64,000 nucleotides of DNA, taken from Bacillus sp. N13C7 (lineage in GTDB: Bacteria; Bacillota; Bacilli; Bacillales; Bacillaceae). A model generated the notes under the pieces. It did no database searches. It had not been told where the DNA came from and saw nothing but the letters and a program-made list of their open reading frames with translations. A program made the position numbers and the translations under genes. The DNA lies in assembly GCF_026790065.1 (NCBI RefSeq), contig NZ_JALAMO010000010.1, positions 30,742 to 94,741 on the forward strand, in the 5' to 3' direction. Of the stretch, positions 29,835-38,977 are shown one piece after another. How positions within the stretch are numbered: position 1 is the first letter of the stretch; the number at the start of each line of letters is the position of its first letter.

Positions 29835-30077
29835 TTATGTGAGCAGGGCTAATTGATCTTCATAAGTCAGTTCTGTGGCATGATCAATATAACGGAGAAG
29901 GGAATACAGCATCTTTTCAAGAACGGCGTAATCCTGTTCAAAATGATATGCATGCAGAAAATGTTCGATTCGTTTTGATAACAAATCATCCTCTGTACGC
30001 ACCATTAAAATCAATAAATTATCCCATTGGGAACGATGAGTGTAATACAGCGCTTTATCGTAATCGGCATAATCCAT
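29835..30077 (-). CDS. yhdB: YhdB, uncharacterised
   Basis: An 80-residue soluble protein rich in Tyr, Asp and Leu (starts MDYADYDKALYYTHRSQWDN). A GGAGAAGC-type site lies just upstream on the minus strand. Matches YhdB by position and size. No motif recognised; helical pattern only. Confidence 0.85.
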   Translation of the reverse strand: MDYADYDKALYYTHRSQWDNLLILMVRTEDDLLSKRIEHFLHAYHFEQDYAVLEKMLYSLLRYIDHATELTYEDQLALLT

Positions 30078-30277
30078 GAATCGCTTCTCCTTTCTTGTGT
30101 GAGAAGTTCGTGTTTAGTTTATGCTGCATCCTATGTTAGTGACGGGGCAAAACTTGGCGTCTGCGGCAGTACGGGGATAGCAATATGAGGGAGACATAAA
30201 ATCAAAATGCCTGAATGAAGCAATCTCTTTTGGAAAACCTATGAGTGAATATAATCTGGGTACAGGAGACTGAAAAC

Positions 30278-30601
30278 ATGAAATCTCTGCCGTATACCAT
30301 TGCGTTTCTTTTTTGCGGATTGATCATTGTGTCAATGGCTGCAAAAGGGCATTCAGCGGACTCAAACGAATCCGTCCAAAAGTGGGAAAAGCTTGCCTGG
30401 AGCAAAATTCAGGAAGAATATAAGGGTGCTTCATTTTCTGATTACGCTTATATGGGGCGCACCGAGGTAAATGATCAGCAGACGAAGGATGTCTTTCGGG
30501 TGACGGTCAGACAGAATGGCGACAACTTCTCTGTCCGGGCCGAAGTCTATTTTCATCCAGTGACAAAACATATGATCAGCATCAACGTCTTTAGGCTCTA
30601 A
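30278..30601 (+). CDS. yhdC: YhdC, DUF3889 exported protein
   Basis: A 107-residue small secreted protein. It has an N-terminal signal sequence (hydrophobic about 8-22, cleavage probably after about residue 28) and a short mature domain starting near [22 protein letters not shown], which matches the DUF3889 pattern. Start at ATG 30278 with CAGGAGACTG upstream; the earlier in-frame start has no site. Function unknown. Confidence 0.88.
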   Translation: MKSLPYTIAFLFCGLIIVSMAAKGHSADSNESVQKWEKLAWSKIQEEYKGASFSDYAYMGRTEVNDQQTKDVFRVTVRQNGDNFSVRAEVYFHPVTKHMISINVFRL

Positions 30602-30605
30602 TCAA

Positions 30606-30643
30606 AAAAACTGTACAGCCTTGAAGGCCATACAGTTTTTGTT
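30606..30643. terminator. Bidirectional terminator between yhdC and lytF
   Basis: AAAAACTGTA(C)AGCC / GGCC(A)TACAGTTTTT with T-tracts both ways, between convergent stops. Confidence 0.85.
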
Positions 30644-32092
30644 TTAGAAATATCGTTTTGCACCGAGATAGCGCTGTTTCCAGTAAGAGTTGTTCATACT
30701 GGAAATGACAACTCCGGAATCATTGGCATTAATGAATTCTCCGTTTCCAAGATAAATTCCGACGTGGGAAGGGCCGGCTTTATATGTTGTAAAGAAGACG
30801 AAGTCTCCGACAGCAGGCTGGCTGACTGATTTCATTGTGTTCCAGTATCCGGCTGCTGTTAATCTTGATACGGATGTGACTTTGTTCAGTGCATAGTAAA
30901 TGAATCCGCTGCAGTCAAATCCGGCCGGTGTTGTGCCTCCCCAGCGATATGGAACCCCAAGCTGCGCTTTAGCGGCGGCAATCATTGTGTTAATCTTCGC
31001 GCTGGTTGAACTGGAGGTGCTTGAAGACCCGGATGAGGAAGAGGATGAAGATGACGCTTTTCCTGTAATGACCAGCTTTTGGCCAATCTGCAAGACATCC
31101 GTTTTTAAGTTGTTTTTCTCCCGAATCTGGTGAGCAGTCACATTGAATTTTTGAGCAATTACCCACAAGGAATCGCCGCTTTTCACCGTGTATGTAGTCG
31201 TCGTGCCCGAGCTTGTATTTGACGAAGACGACGATGATGAAGAAGAAGTGCCTGAAGGTGCTTTACCTGTCAGCTTCAGCACTTGTCCGACGTACAGCAC
31301 ATCTGATTTCAAATTATTGCTATTTCGGATTTGCTGTACAGTCAGGTTATACTTGTTTGCAATTTTCCAAAGTGAATCTCCGCTTTTTACAGTGTATTTC
31401 GTTGTTGCCGAAGTTTTGTTCGAATTTGATGAAGAGTCTTTGGAAGACGTATCAGAACCAGTTGATTTTGTTTTTAATACTTGATTCACATAGATGGTGT
31501 CTGATTTTAAGTTGTTCAAGACCTTCAATTCAGCGACGGACATATTGACTTTGTTAGCGATTTTCCAAAGTGAATCCCCAAGCTGCACCTTATATGTTCC
31601 GGCAGAAGATGAAGAGCTGGAGCTCTTATTGGAACTGCTTTTTGTACTGGAACCAGAGCTTGAATTTGAGCTTGAAGAAACCGTACCGGACACCTTTAAT
31701 TTCTGCCCCGCACGAATCATGTCGCTGCTCAGCCCGTTTAATTTTTTCAGTTCCTGCACCGTCATTTTATACTCATTGGCGATCAGCCAAAGTGAATCTC
31801 CGCTTTTCACTGTGTAAACAGAACTTCCGCTCTTCTTGGTTGTTGAGCTTGAAGTAGATGAAGTGCCGGAATTGCTGCCTGGAATCGTAAGCGTCTGGCC
31901 GATCGACAGAACAGTAGTCGAAAGATGATTGGCGGATGTGAGGGCCGCCACACTTGTGTTGTAGGTTTGGGCCAGTTTCCATAAAGAATCTCCGCTTTTG
32001 ACCTTAATCGTTGCTGCCTCAGCTGGTGCCACTGCTAATGTTGTGCCGACAATCGCAGATGCTGTCAGCCCTGCTGCTAATTTCTTTTTCAT
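30644..32092 (-). CDS. lytF: gamma-D-glutamate-meso-diaminopimelate muropeptidase LytF
   Basis: A 482-residue wall endopeptidase that separates daughter cells. Signal peptide (1-26), then five LysM peptidoglycan-binding repeats (about 27-70, 92-135, 167-210, 232-275 and 299-342) separated by Ser/Thr-rich linkers, and a C-terminal NlpC/P60 domain with catalytic Cys394 (FDCSGF), His443 (PSHVGIY) and a third polar residue in INAND. SD AAAGGAGAG. A sigma-D promoter lies upstream (32142-32168), tying it to the motility/autolysin regulon. LytE (37900-38907) is its three-LysM paralog. Confidence 0.96.
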   Translation of the reverse strand: MKKKLAAGLTASAIVGTTLAVAPAEAATIKVKSGDSLWKLAQTYNTSVAALTSANHLSTTVLSIGQTLTIPGSNSGTSSTSSSTTKKSGSSVYTVKSGDSLWLIANEYKMTVQELKKLNGLSSDMIRAGQKLKVSGTVSSSSNSSSGSSTKSSSNKSSSSSSSAGTYKVQLGDSLWKIANKVNMSVAELKVLNNLKSDTIYVNQVLKTKSTGSDTSSKDSSSNSNKTSATTKYTVKSGDSLWKIANKYNLTVQQIRNSNNLKSDVLYVGQVLKLTGKAPSGTSSSSSSSSSNTSSGTTTTYTVKSGDSLWVIAQKFNVTAHQIREKNNLKTDVLQIGQKLVITGKASSSSSSSSGSSSTSSSTSAKINTMIAAAKAQLGVPYRWGGTTPAGFDCSGFIYYALNKVTSVSRLTAAGYWNTMKSVSQPAVGDFVFFTTYKAGPSHVGIYLGNGEFINANDSGVVISSMNNSYWKQRYLGAKRYF

Positions 32093-32141
32093 CTTAGCTC
32101 TCCTTTTTCCCCCAATAATTTTAGATTGCTGTTTCTTTTTT

Positions 32142-32168
32142 ATATCGGCAGTTTTGTCTCATCGTTTT
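32142..32168 (-). promoter_or_regulatory. lytF sigma-D promoter
   Basis: On the minus strand AAAA (32165-32168), a 15-base spacer and GCCGATAT (32142-32149): the -10 is a perfect sigma-D box and the -35 is one base from TAAA. lytF is known to be sigma-D dependent. Confidence 0.85.
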
Positions 32169-32243
32169 GCCTTTTTTAAAAAAAAGCCATATTATCTTAA
32201 CAAAAAGGGGGAAAAAGGGCATAAAAAAAGAAGGAATCATGAT

Positions 32244-32684
32244 CTATTCCTTCATTCTTAAAAGCTTCATGATATCTTCCTTGTTTTTAACAAGGTCGCG
32301 CAGCGTGTAGTTGTCCAAAACCGCAAGATAGGCCATAAGCGCTTCATTAAGTACATGTTTTAAGCCGCACACCGGGGAAATAATGCAGAGATTCTTGTTT
32401 GCATCAAAACATTCAACAATATTAAAATCATCTTCCGTTTTTCTGACAACCGCACCGATATTGATGTCTTCGGGGGCCATGCCTAAACGTATGCCGCCGC
32501 CTCGTCCGCGTATCGTTTCTACGTAGCCGAGCTGGCCGAGCCTGTATATGACTTTCATAAGATGATTTTTTGAAATAGAATAGGTTTCGGCAATCTGTTT
32601 TATATTTGAAAGCTCTCCGGGACGTTCTGCAGCCAGAAATATCAACACTCTTAATGAATAATCTGTATAATTTGTTAACTTCAT
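32244..32684 (-). CDS. nsrR: Nitric-oxide-sensing repressor NsrR
   Basis: A 146-residue Rrf2-family winged-helix repressor. It holds an iron-sulfur cluster that reacts with NO and controls nasD, hmp and other genes in low oxygen. Three cysteines sit in the cluster-binding loop (VECFDANKNLCIISPVCGLK, about 90-108), and the early Asp8 (NYTDYSLR) that coordinates the fourth site is present. Start ATG (32684) gives the known length; the frame extends upstream into the ygxB terminator but without support. Confidence 0.95.
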   Translation of the reverse strand: MKLTNYTDYSLRVLIFLAAERPGELSNIKQIAETYSISKNHLMKVIYRLGQLGYVETIRGRGGGIRLGMAPEDINIGAVVRKTEDDFNIVECFDANKNLCIISPVCGLKHVLNEALMAYLAVLDNYTLRDLVKNKEDIMKLLRMKE

Positions 32685-32761
32685 AATAAGACCTCGGAAT
32701 AAGACATTTTCCTTTATCTTATCATAATCGATTGAAAAATAAAAAAAAGGAATTAATCGAC

Positions 32762-32797
32762 AAAAACCATGCACCTTGTTGGGTGCATGGTTTTTTT
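32762..32797 (-). terminator. ygxB terminator
   Basis: ACCATGCACC/GGTGCATGGT with T-tracts on both sides; separates ygxB from nsrR. Confidence 0.85.
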
Positions 32798-34308
32798 TAC
32801 ATGTTATTCGGCGGATTTTGGTTTGTCTTGTTCTTATCCAGTTTCCGTTCAAACGCAGACAGATAACGTGATGCAAAATCCTTTCCGCCAAGGCCGAAGG
32901 ATAAACCAAAAGCGAGTGCGAAGCCGCTAAGCACGATAATGAACGCGGAATTGACGATTGTGTCAGCTACACCAAGCTGATCCAAGGCCATAAAGAAAGC
33001 AAGTGCGATAATAGTATATTTAGCGATCGCTGCTAAAGACTTGAATTCCTGGCCTTTAATGATGCTCGCAAGCATTTTTCTTACCAATTCTCCGGCGTAA
33101 AGGCCGATTCCGAGTATAAAGACGGCCACAAGGACATTCGGCAGATACGCGATGATGCCAGTTGCAATGTCTACAAGGAAGTGCAGCTGAACAATTTGCA
33201 GCGCTTCGGCTGTAAATAGCAGAATGACAATGATTTGCGCGATCATACCGACAACTTGAGACAAGGACAGCTTTGCAGGCGTTCCAGTTTCCACTCCCAT
33301 TTTTCCTAACACAGAATCAAAGCCTGTGCGATGGAGCAGTCCGGACACCATGGTGTTTACCCATTTTCCTGTCCACATACCCGCTAAAACAAGCACAATA
33401 GCAATAATAATGTTCGGAAGCATATTTAAAATGGTGTTCAGCATAGAGACAGCCGGTTTCGAAATGCCAGCAACATCAAGCTGGTCAAGCGCTGAAATGA
33501 CAACTGGTATTAAAATCAGCACATAAGCGATTGTTCCGATGACAGCAGAAAGGCTTGTATCTTTTAAGTAAATAGATAAACCCATACGTGCAGCGAATCT
33601 TTCTGTGCCGATGCTTGCAAGGAAATTCGTAATAATGTCACGTACAAGGCGGGCAACAAGCCAGCCGATTAAAACGATAAGCGCCGCAGCAAATAATTTT
33701 GGCAGAAATGCGAGTACGCTTTCCATCATATTTGTAAACGGGCCTGAAATCCCGCTGATTTTCAAAGAAGACAACACCCCTGGCAGGAAAACGAGCAGCA
33801 CGAGATAAAAGACAATTTGTGAAGCGGCATTAACTGCCTGATGAATATCTTTTCCTTCAGACACCAAATTCCACTTGCGCAGCTTGTCGCTTGTGTTCAG
33901 CTTCATCCCGATTTTTTTGACAAGGAAGCTCAAAACAGAGGCTGCAGCCCATCCTAAGAGCAGAATGAGTCCGGCCTTCAGTATGCTTGGGATAGCCGCT
34001 GTAATTGCAGAAAGCATGCTGACAAAAGGTGATGCGACTGTTGTCAGGTGCAAAATGTTAAAGAATAAAATAAAGACGATAATCAATCCGATAAAATAAA
34101 CGACCTTGCTTATGACTTTTTCCGAAGAATAGCGTGATGGCTTTTTCCCAGCAAAGAGCTTGTCGTCGATTTTTGTTTTGCTGAGCCCCTTGTATACCGC
34201 TTTTTCAATGATTTTAGCGATAGCCCATCCGATTAATAAGACGAGTAAAGCAATGATTAAGTTCGGCAGCTTACTGAGATAAGAAGAAAGCATGTCTGCT
34301 ACATTCAA
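32797..34308 (-). CDS. ygxB: YgxB, mechanosensitive-channel TM-helix repeat protein
   Basis: A 503-residue integral membrane protein with about ten hydrophobic segments arranged as internal repeats: LPNLIIALLVLLIGWAIAK (about 14), LPKLFAAALIVLIGWLVAR (about 203), LPNIIIAIVLVLAGMWTGK (about 300) and LPNVLVAVFILGIGLYAGE (about 395) share one pattern. This is the conserved TM helix of MscS-like/CmpX proteins, but the cytoplasmic MscS vestibule is lacking. Probably a membrane-tension or ion-related protein; exact role unknown. SD AGGAGCG-type upstream. Terminates before nsrR. Confidence 0.85.
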   Translation of the reverse strand: MNVADMLSSYLSKLPNLIIALLVLLIGWAIAKIIEKAVYKGLSKTKIDDKLFAGKKPSRYSSEKVISKVVYFIGLIIVFILFFNILHLTTVASPFVSMLSAITAAIPSILKAGLILLLGWAAASVLSFLVKKIGMKLNTSDKLRKWNLVSEGKDIHQAVNAASQIVFYLVLLVFLPGVLSSLKISGISGPFTNMMESVLAFLPKLFAAALIVLIGWLVARLVRDIITNFLASIGTERFAARMGLSIYLKDTSLSAVIGTIAYVLILIPVVISALDQLDVAGISKPAVSMLNTILNMLPNIIIAIVLVLAGMWTGKWVNTMVSGLLHRTGFDSVLGKMGVETGTPAKLSLSQVVGMIAQIIVILLFTAEALQIVQLHFLVDIATGIIAYLPNVLVAVFILGIGLYAGELVRKMLASIIKGQEFKSLAAIAKYTIIALAFFMALDQLGVADTIVNSAFIIVLSGFALAFGLSFGLGGKDFASRYLSAFERKLDKNKTNQNPPNNM

Positions 34309-34472
34309 TTGGTATCGCTCCTTTTTTCGTAATATGGTGTGTTATTACCCACTGACATAATCGGCAAACAGCTGAATGTGCCGGGCGGATTTTTTTCTTG
34401 CCCAGGTGCGGCTATCATCTTTTGTCAGGCGGACTCATACATTAGAGATAAGTCCAAGTAGGGGGGATTCGG

Positions 34473-35879
34473 TTGAACGCGGAGGAGAAAAAAGGATTAC
34501 AGCGGGCAATTGAGGAAATTACCGAAATTGCAAAGGGATTCGGCCTTGATTTCTACCCGATGAGATATGAAATCTGCCCGGCTGAAATTATTTATACATT
34601 CGGCGCGTACGGGATGCCGACAAGATTCAGCCACTGGAGCTTCGGCAAGCAGTTTCACAAAATGAAGCTGCATTATGATCTTGGATTAAGCAAGATTTAT
34701 GAGCTGGTTATTAACTCAGATCCATGCTACGCTTTTTTGCTGGACAGCAACTCATTGATCCAAAATAAATTAATAGTCGCTCACGTTCTCGCCCACTGTG
34801 ATTTCTTCAAAAACAACTGCCGCTTCCAAAACACGAAGCGCGATATGGTGGAAAGCATGGCGGCAACGGCCGAACGGATTAAGCACTATGAACAGGTTCA
34901 CGGGATAAAGGAAGTCGAGGCTTTTTTAGATGCGATCCTATCGATTCAGGAGCATATCGATCCATCTTTGGTCCGCCCGAAGCTCTTATGGAGCGTGGAT
35001 GATGAAGATGAGGAGATTGAAGAGGCGGCGACGCCGTATGATGATTTATGGGCTTTGGATGAGAAGAAACCAAAAAAACAAGTGAAAAAATCGAAAAAAT
35101 CGTTCCCGCCTCACCCGGAAAAGGATATTCTGCTTTTTATCGAGGAGCATTCCCGGGAGCTTGAGCCATGGCAACGTGATATTTTAACGATGATGAGAGA
35201 GGAAATGCTTTATTTCTGGCCTCAGCTTGAAACAAAGATAATGAATGAGGGATGGGCTTCCTATTGGCACCAGCGAATCATACGTGAGCTTGATTTAACC
35301 TCAGATGAAGCGATCGAGTTCGCCAAGCTGAATGCAGGTGTCGTCCAGCCGTCCAAAACAGGCATCAATCCTTATTATTTAGGGCTGAAAATTTTTGAAG
35401 ACATTGAGGAGCGGTATAACAACCCGACGGAAGAAATGAAGAAAATGGGCGTGCAGCCTGACTCGGGCCGGGAGAAAATGTTTGAGGTCAGGGAAATTGA
35501 ATCAGATATCTCTTTCATCCGCAATTATTTAACGAAAGACTTAGTGATGCGCGAGGACCTTTATTTATTTCAAAAGCAGGGCAGAGATTATAAAGTCGTT
35601 GATAAAGAGTGGAAATCGGTGCGAGACCAGCTTGTGAGCATGCGGGTAAACGGCGGTTTTCCATATTTGACAGTAAATGACGGCGATTATATGAAAAATA
35701 ATGAGCTCTATATTAAACATTGGTATGAGGGCATAGAGCTGGATTTGAAATATTTGGAGAAAGTGCTTCCTTATTTATTTCAGCTTTGGGGGAGAAGCGT
35801 GCACATCGAGTCTGTGCTTGAGGATAAGGAAGTCGTGTTTTCATATGACGGAAAAGGCGTTCACCGCAGGTATCTATAA
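34473..35879 (+). CDS. spoVR: Stage V sporulation protein SpoVR
   Basis: A 468-residue protein of the SpoVR family, needed for normal spore cortex formation. Conserved segments [45 protein letters not shown] and [12 protein letters not shown] are present, including a His-rich HVLAHCDF and WASYWH that may bind metal. A Lys-rich low-complexity stretch interrupts the middle (about 193-208). Start TTG 34473 after GGGGGG. Convergent with phoA. Confidence 0.95.
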   Translation: MNAEEKKGLQRAIEEITEIAKGFGLDFYPMRYEICPAEIIYTFGAYGMPTRFSHWSFGKQFHKMKLHYDLGLSKIYELVINSDPCYAFLLDSNSLIQNKLIVAHVLAHCDFFKNNCRFQNTKRDMVESMAATAERIKHYEQVHGIKEVEAFLDAILSIQEHIDPSLVRPKLLWSVDDEDEEIEEAATPYDDLWALDEKKPKKQVKKSKKSFPPHPEKDILLFIEEHSRELEPWQRDILTMMREEMLYFWPQLETKIMNEGWASYWHQRIIRELDLTSDEAIEFAKLNAGVVQPSKTGINPYYLGLKIFEDIEERYNNPTEEMKKMGVQPDSGREKMFEVREIESDISFIRNYLTKDLVMREDLYLFQKQGRDYKVVDKEWKSVRDQLVSMRVNGGFPYLTVNDGDYMKNNELYIKHWYEGIELDLKYLEKVLPYLFQLWGRSVHIESVLEDKEVVFSYDGKGVHRRYL

Positions 35880-35880
35880 A

Positions 35881-35912
35881 AAAGAGGATGCAGTATTCTG
35901 CATCCTCTTCAG
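35881..35912 (+). terminator. spoVR terminator
   Basis: AAGAGGATGCAG/CTGCATCCTCTT directly after the stop. Confidence 0.85.
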
Positions 35913-35984
35913 CATGCGATAAACCCCCGCATTCGTGGTCAAGGCTGTTCAATCATGCTGGAAAGATGAGTTTCCTCATCCTCT

Positions 35985-37361
35985 TTATTTTCCTGTTTTC
36001 AAAATCTTAAAGATGATGTTTGCCTGGTCGGTATTGTTAATCAGTCCGCGGAATTTTTCTTTTCCGGGGCCGTACGCGTATATCGGCACTTCCTCGCCGG
36101 TATGATCGGTACTCGTCCAGCCGCTGTTAGATCGTTTGTTCAAAATCTTGATGATGGCTTTGTAGGCGCCTTTGTTCTTGTCAGCCTGGGCTGCTGTTTC
36201 AACACTTTTGATTTCTTCAGTTGTGAAGTCAAGGTCAGTATAGCGGGCAAGCACATCTTTTGCCGGTTTGCCCTCATTGATTTTCTTTGCCATAAATTCA
36301 GGTGTTTTTTTCGCAGCGAGAATCGGCTCCGCGTGCCAATTCTTTTCACCGTTTGCGCCAATGGTAAATCCGCCGGTCGTATGGTCAGCAGCTGCAATGA
36401 CAAGCGTGTGCTTGTCTTTTTTCGCAAAATCAATTGCGGCTTTATAGGCCTGTTCAAAATCTTTAACCTCACTCATGGCTCCTACAGTATCATTGTCATG
36501 GGCTGCCCAGTCAATTTGGCTGCCTTCAACCATTAAGAAAAATCCTTTTTTATTTTTGTTCAGACGGTCAATGGCTGAAACTGTCATGTCTTTCAGAGAC
36601 GGTGTTTTGCTGTCACGGTCGAGCGCTTTATCAAGCCCTCCGTCTGCGAAAAGCCCAAGCACCTGCTGATCTTTATTTTTCTTCAGCGCTTGTTTTGTTG
36701 TCACATAGCTGTAGCCAGCTTGTTTGAATTCCTTCGTCAAATTTCTGTCCTTACGGTTAAAATAAGATTTTCCGCCGCCGAGCAAAACGTCTATTTTTTG
36801 TTTGCCTTTTATTTTGTCATCCATATAGCTGTTGGCAATTTGGTCCATGTTTTTCCGTGATTCGTTGTGGGCGCCATATGCGGCAGGGGTGGCATGGTTA
36901 ATTTCAGATGTTGCGACGAGCCCGGTCGATTTGCCTTGCTGTTTGGCTTCTTCAAGCACAGACTTCACCTTTTTTCCGTTTTTATCGACGCCAATTGCAT
37001 TGTTATATGTCTTAACACCTGTTGCCAATGCAGTTCCGGCTGCAGCTGAGTCAGTAATATTGTAGTCAGGGTCATCCGGGTGCGTCATCATCATGCCTGT
37101 CAAGTTCCGGTCAAATTCAGTTAGTTTCGGATTATTCGGTGTTTCGCCATTATTTTTCATGGAGCGGTAGGCGTTTATGTATGATGCTCCCATGCCGTCA
37201 CCAACCATCACAATGACATTTCTGATCTCATCGTTGTTTTGTTTTGTTGCGCTGGCTTTTTCGGTCTGCTGCAGTTCTGCACTGGCGAATATGCCGGCTG
37301 TAAGCACGGAAACAGCTGCGATGGGCACAAGTTTTGATTTCATGTTTTGAAACAAACTCAT
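35985..37361 (-). CDS. phoA: Alkaline phosphatase PhoA
   Basis: A 458-residue secreted alkaline phosphatase releasing phosphate from organic esters when phosphate is scarce. It has a signal peptide (about 1-35), metal-binding VGDGMG (Asp55), nucleophile Ser105 in DSAAAGTALATG, EINHATPAAYGAH, EGSQIDWAAHDND and DHTTGGFTIG. Start ATG 37361 has AAAGGAGG upstream; a second ATG (residue 7) is possible. PhoP-type repeats lie upstream (37412-37450). It is the PhoA (PhoAIV) paralog, formerly phoB-named in some sources. Confidence 0.95.
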   Translation of the reverse strand: MSLFQNMKSKLVPIAAVSVLTAGIFASAELQQTEKASATKQNNDEIRNVIVMVGDGMGASYINAYRSMKNNGETPNNPKLTEFDRNLTGMMMTHPDDPDYNITDSAAAGTALATGVKTYNNAIGVDKNGKKVKSVLEEAKQQGKSTGLVATSEINHATPAAYGAHNESRKNMDQIANSYMDDKIKGKQKIDVLLGGGKSYFNRKDRNLTKEFKQAGYSYVTTKQALKKNKDQQVLGLFADGGLDKALDRDSKTPSLKDMTVSAIDRLNKNKKGFFLMVEGSQIDWAAHDNDTVGAMSEVKDFEQAYKAAIDFAKKDKHTLVIAAADHTTGGFTIGANGEKNWHAEPILAAKKTPEFMAKKINEGKPAKDVLARYTDLDFTTEEIKSVETAAQADKNKGAYKAIIKILNKRSNSGWTSTDHTGEEVPIYAYGPGKEKFRGLINNTDQANIIFKILKTGK

Positions 37362-37411
37362 TTTTTGAAGGCCTCCTTTAATGTGTTCTGTTTATCATGT
37401 TAGGGAAATTT

Positions 37412-37450
37412 TGTTAACATCAGCTATTGATCATGTAAACATTAAGTAAA
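37412..37450 (-). promoter_or_regulatory. PhoP box of phoA
   Basis: Read on the minus strand, TTTACT (37445-37450), TTTACA (37434-37439), a weak AATAGC and TTAACA (37412-37417) repeat every 11 bases, the known arrangement of PhoP-binding TTAACA-like hexamers in B. subtilis. PhoA is a PhoPR target. Confidence 0.65.
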
Positions 37451-37565
37451 GCATTGTTAGGAAAAGAAAACGTCGTTTCGTTATTTTGCCTTATTTGGTT
37501 CAAAGCATTCATTTTTTCAGAAAAATCTTTACCTCTCTGTCCTTGCATGATATGTTTGTTTAAAT

Positions 37566-37592
37566 AAAAAAACTGCGGTTCACCGCAGCTTT
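37566..37592 (-). terminator. Orphan minus-strand terminator
   Basis: Read on the minus strand, AGCTGCGGTGAACCGCAGTTTTTTT is a stable hairpin plus T7. No gene lies upstream of it on that strand for over 1.3 kb, so it must end an untranslated RNA or be a relic. Confidence 0.7.
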
Positions 37593-37770
37593 CCTCGAAT
37601 ACTCCTTAACACCCATTCTTCCAATATGAGATTTAACTCCGAAAGTTATTCATTTATTTCCTTTAAGTTGAAAAATCACCCAAATCACATGACAAAACGA
37701 CTCGTTTTTTGTCACCTTTGAAACGAAAATGAAATATTTTATACCCTTAAAAACTTTTTTTTAGAACGAA

Positions 37771-37799
37771 TAATTAAGAAATTTGTCACATGAAGTCAA
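37771..37799 (-). promoter_or_regulatory. Possible orphan minus-strand promoter
   Basis: TTGACT (37794-37799), 17 bases and TAATTA (37771-37776) on the minus strand fit sigma-A spacing. Together with the terminator at 37566-37592 it would give an RNA of about 200 nucleotides. Confidence 0.4.
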
Positions 37800-37899
37800 G
37801 ACTATTTCTGTTGGGAATCTATCCTTATAATAGAAAGCAATAAGATTAATTAAAAAAAGAGACAAATATATAGAGATATAAATATTTGGGGAGGAACAT

Positions 37900-38907
37900 A
37901 TGAAAAAGCAAATCATTACAGCTACGACAGCAGTTGTTTTAGGATCGACATTATTTGCAGGAGCGGCATCTGCACAAAGCATCAAGGTGAAAAAAGGCGA
38001 CACATTATGGGATCTTTCAAGAAAATACGACACAACGATCAGTAAAATTAAATCAGAGAACCACCTTCGTTCAGACATCATTTACGTAGGCCAGACTTTA
38101 TCGATTAACGGCAAATCTTCAAGTTCCAAAAGCAGCAGTTCTTCTTCTTCTTCCTCTACATACAAAGTAAAGAGCGGAGACAGCCTTTGGAAAATTTCAA
38201 AAAAATACGGCATGACAGTCAATGAACTGAAAAAACTGAACGGCTTAAAATCTGATTTGCTTCGTATTGGACAAGTCCTGAAACTGAAAGGTTCAACAAG
38301 TTCAAGCAGCTCCAGCTCATCAAAAGTGTCATCATCTTCAACTTCTACATATAAAGTGAAGAGCGGAGACAGCCTTTCTAAAATTGCGAGCAAATACGGC
38401 ACGACAGTTAGCAAATTAAAAAGCTTAAACGGCTTAAAATCAGATTTAATCTATGTCAACCAAGTATTGAAGGTGAAAGGAACAAGCACTAGCAGCTCAA
38501 AACCTGCTACTTCTTCATCATCTTCAAGCAGCAAAGCATCATCTACTACATCACTTAATGTGAGCAAGCTGGTTTCTGATGCGAAAGCGTTAGTCGGAAC
38601 GCCATATAAATGGGGCGGAACGACAACTTCCGGCTTTGACTGCAGCGGATTCATCTGGTACGTACTGAATAAACAAACAAGTGTGGGCAGAACAAGCACT
38701 GCGGGATACTGGAGTTCTATGAAGAGCATTGCCAGCCCGTCTGTTGGTGATTTCGTCTTCTTTACAACATATAAATCCGGCCCTTCTCACATGGGGATTT
38801 ACATTGGAAACAATAGTTTCATTCATGCAGGATCTGACGGCGTACAAATCAGCAGCCTGAACAACAGCTACTGGAAGCCTCGTTACCTCGGTGCGAAAAG
38901 ATTCTAA
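37900..38907 (+). CDS. lytE: DL-endopeptidase LytE (CwlF)
   Basis: A 335-residue wall hydrolase required, with CwlO, for cell elongation. Signal peptide (1-25, ASA cleavage), three LysM repeats (about 26-70, 87-131 and 151-195) with Ser-rich linkers, and an NlpC/P60 domain with catalytic Cys248 (FDCSGF) and His in PSHMGIY. SD GGGAGG. Closely related to LytF (30644-32092), sharing almost identical LysM and catalytic motifs. Known regulators are WalR and sigma-I. Confidence 0.96.
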   Translation: MKKQIITATTAVVLGSTLFAGAASAQSIKVKKGDTLWDLSRKYDTTISKIKSENHLRSDIIYVGQTLSINGKSSSSKSSSSSSSSSTYKVKSGDSLWKISKKYGMTVNELKKLNGLKSDLLRIGQVLKLKGSTSSSSSSSSKVSSSSTSTYKVKSGDSLSKIASKYGTTVSKLKSLNGLKSDLIYVNQVLKVKGTSTSSSKPATSSSSSSSKASSTTSLNVSKLVSDAKALVGTPYKWGGTTTSGFDCSGFIWYVLNKQTSVGRTSTAGYWSSMKSIASPSVGDFVFFTTYKSGPSHMGIYIGNNSFIHAGSDGVQISSLNNSYWKPRYLGAKRF

Positions 38908-38915
38908 TTGTTAGA

Positions 38916-38947
38916 AGAAACCCGTTCATTGGAACGGGTTTTTTTCA
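38916..38947 (+). terminator. lytE terminator
   Basis: AAACCCGTTC/GAACGGGTTT and a T6 run. Confidence 0.9.
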
Positions 38948-38977
38948 TTAGACGAATCACAGCCGTTTTGGTTGCTC

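Larger units (their letters stand above)
37451..37899. other. phoA-lytE intergenic region
   Basis: A long gap of about 450 bases ahead of lytE. It contains a minus-strand promoter-terminator pair with no gene (37566-37799), a plus-strand TATAAT at 37826-37831 that probably serves lytE, and TGTCAC elements (for example 37784-37789) related to the WalR consensus TGTWAH. lytE is known to depend on WalR and sigma-I; I could not identify the sigma-I promoter with confidence. No ORF supported. Confidence 0.4.

Noticed and set aside
31188..31857. Long plus-strand frames opposite lytF.
   Set aside because: They are rich in Ser/Glu/Phe because they are the antisense of LysM repeats and Ser-rich linkers, and have no start signals.
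30644..32092. LysM repeats as DNA tandem repeats or CRISPR-like array.
   Set aside because: Spacing follows protein domains of about 65-70 codons with diverged linkers; this is protein-domain duplication.
32685..32909. N-terminal extension of nsrR by 75 codons.
   Set aside because: The extension covers the ygxB terminator and antisense, lacks a ribosome site, and NsrR is known at 146 residues.
38082..38729. Minus-strand frames opposite lytE.
   Set aside because: Antisense shadows of its LysM repeats, repetitive in step with them; no ribosome-binding sites.
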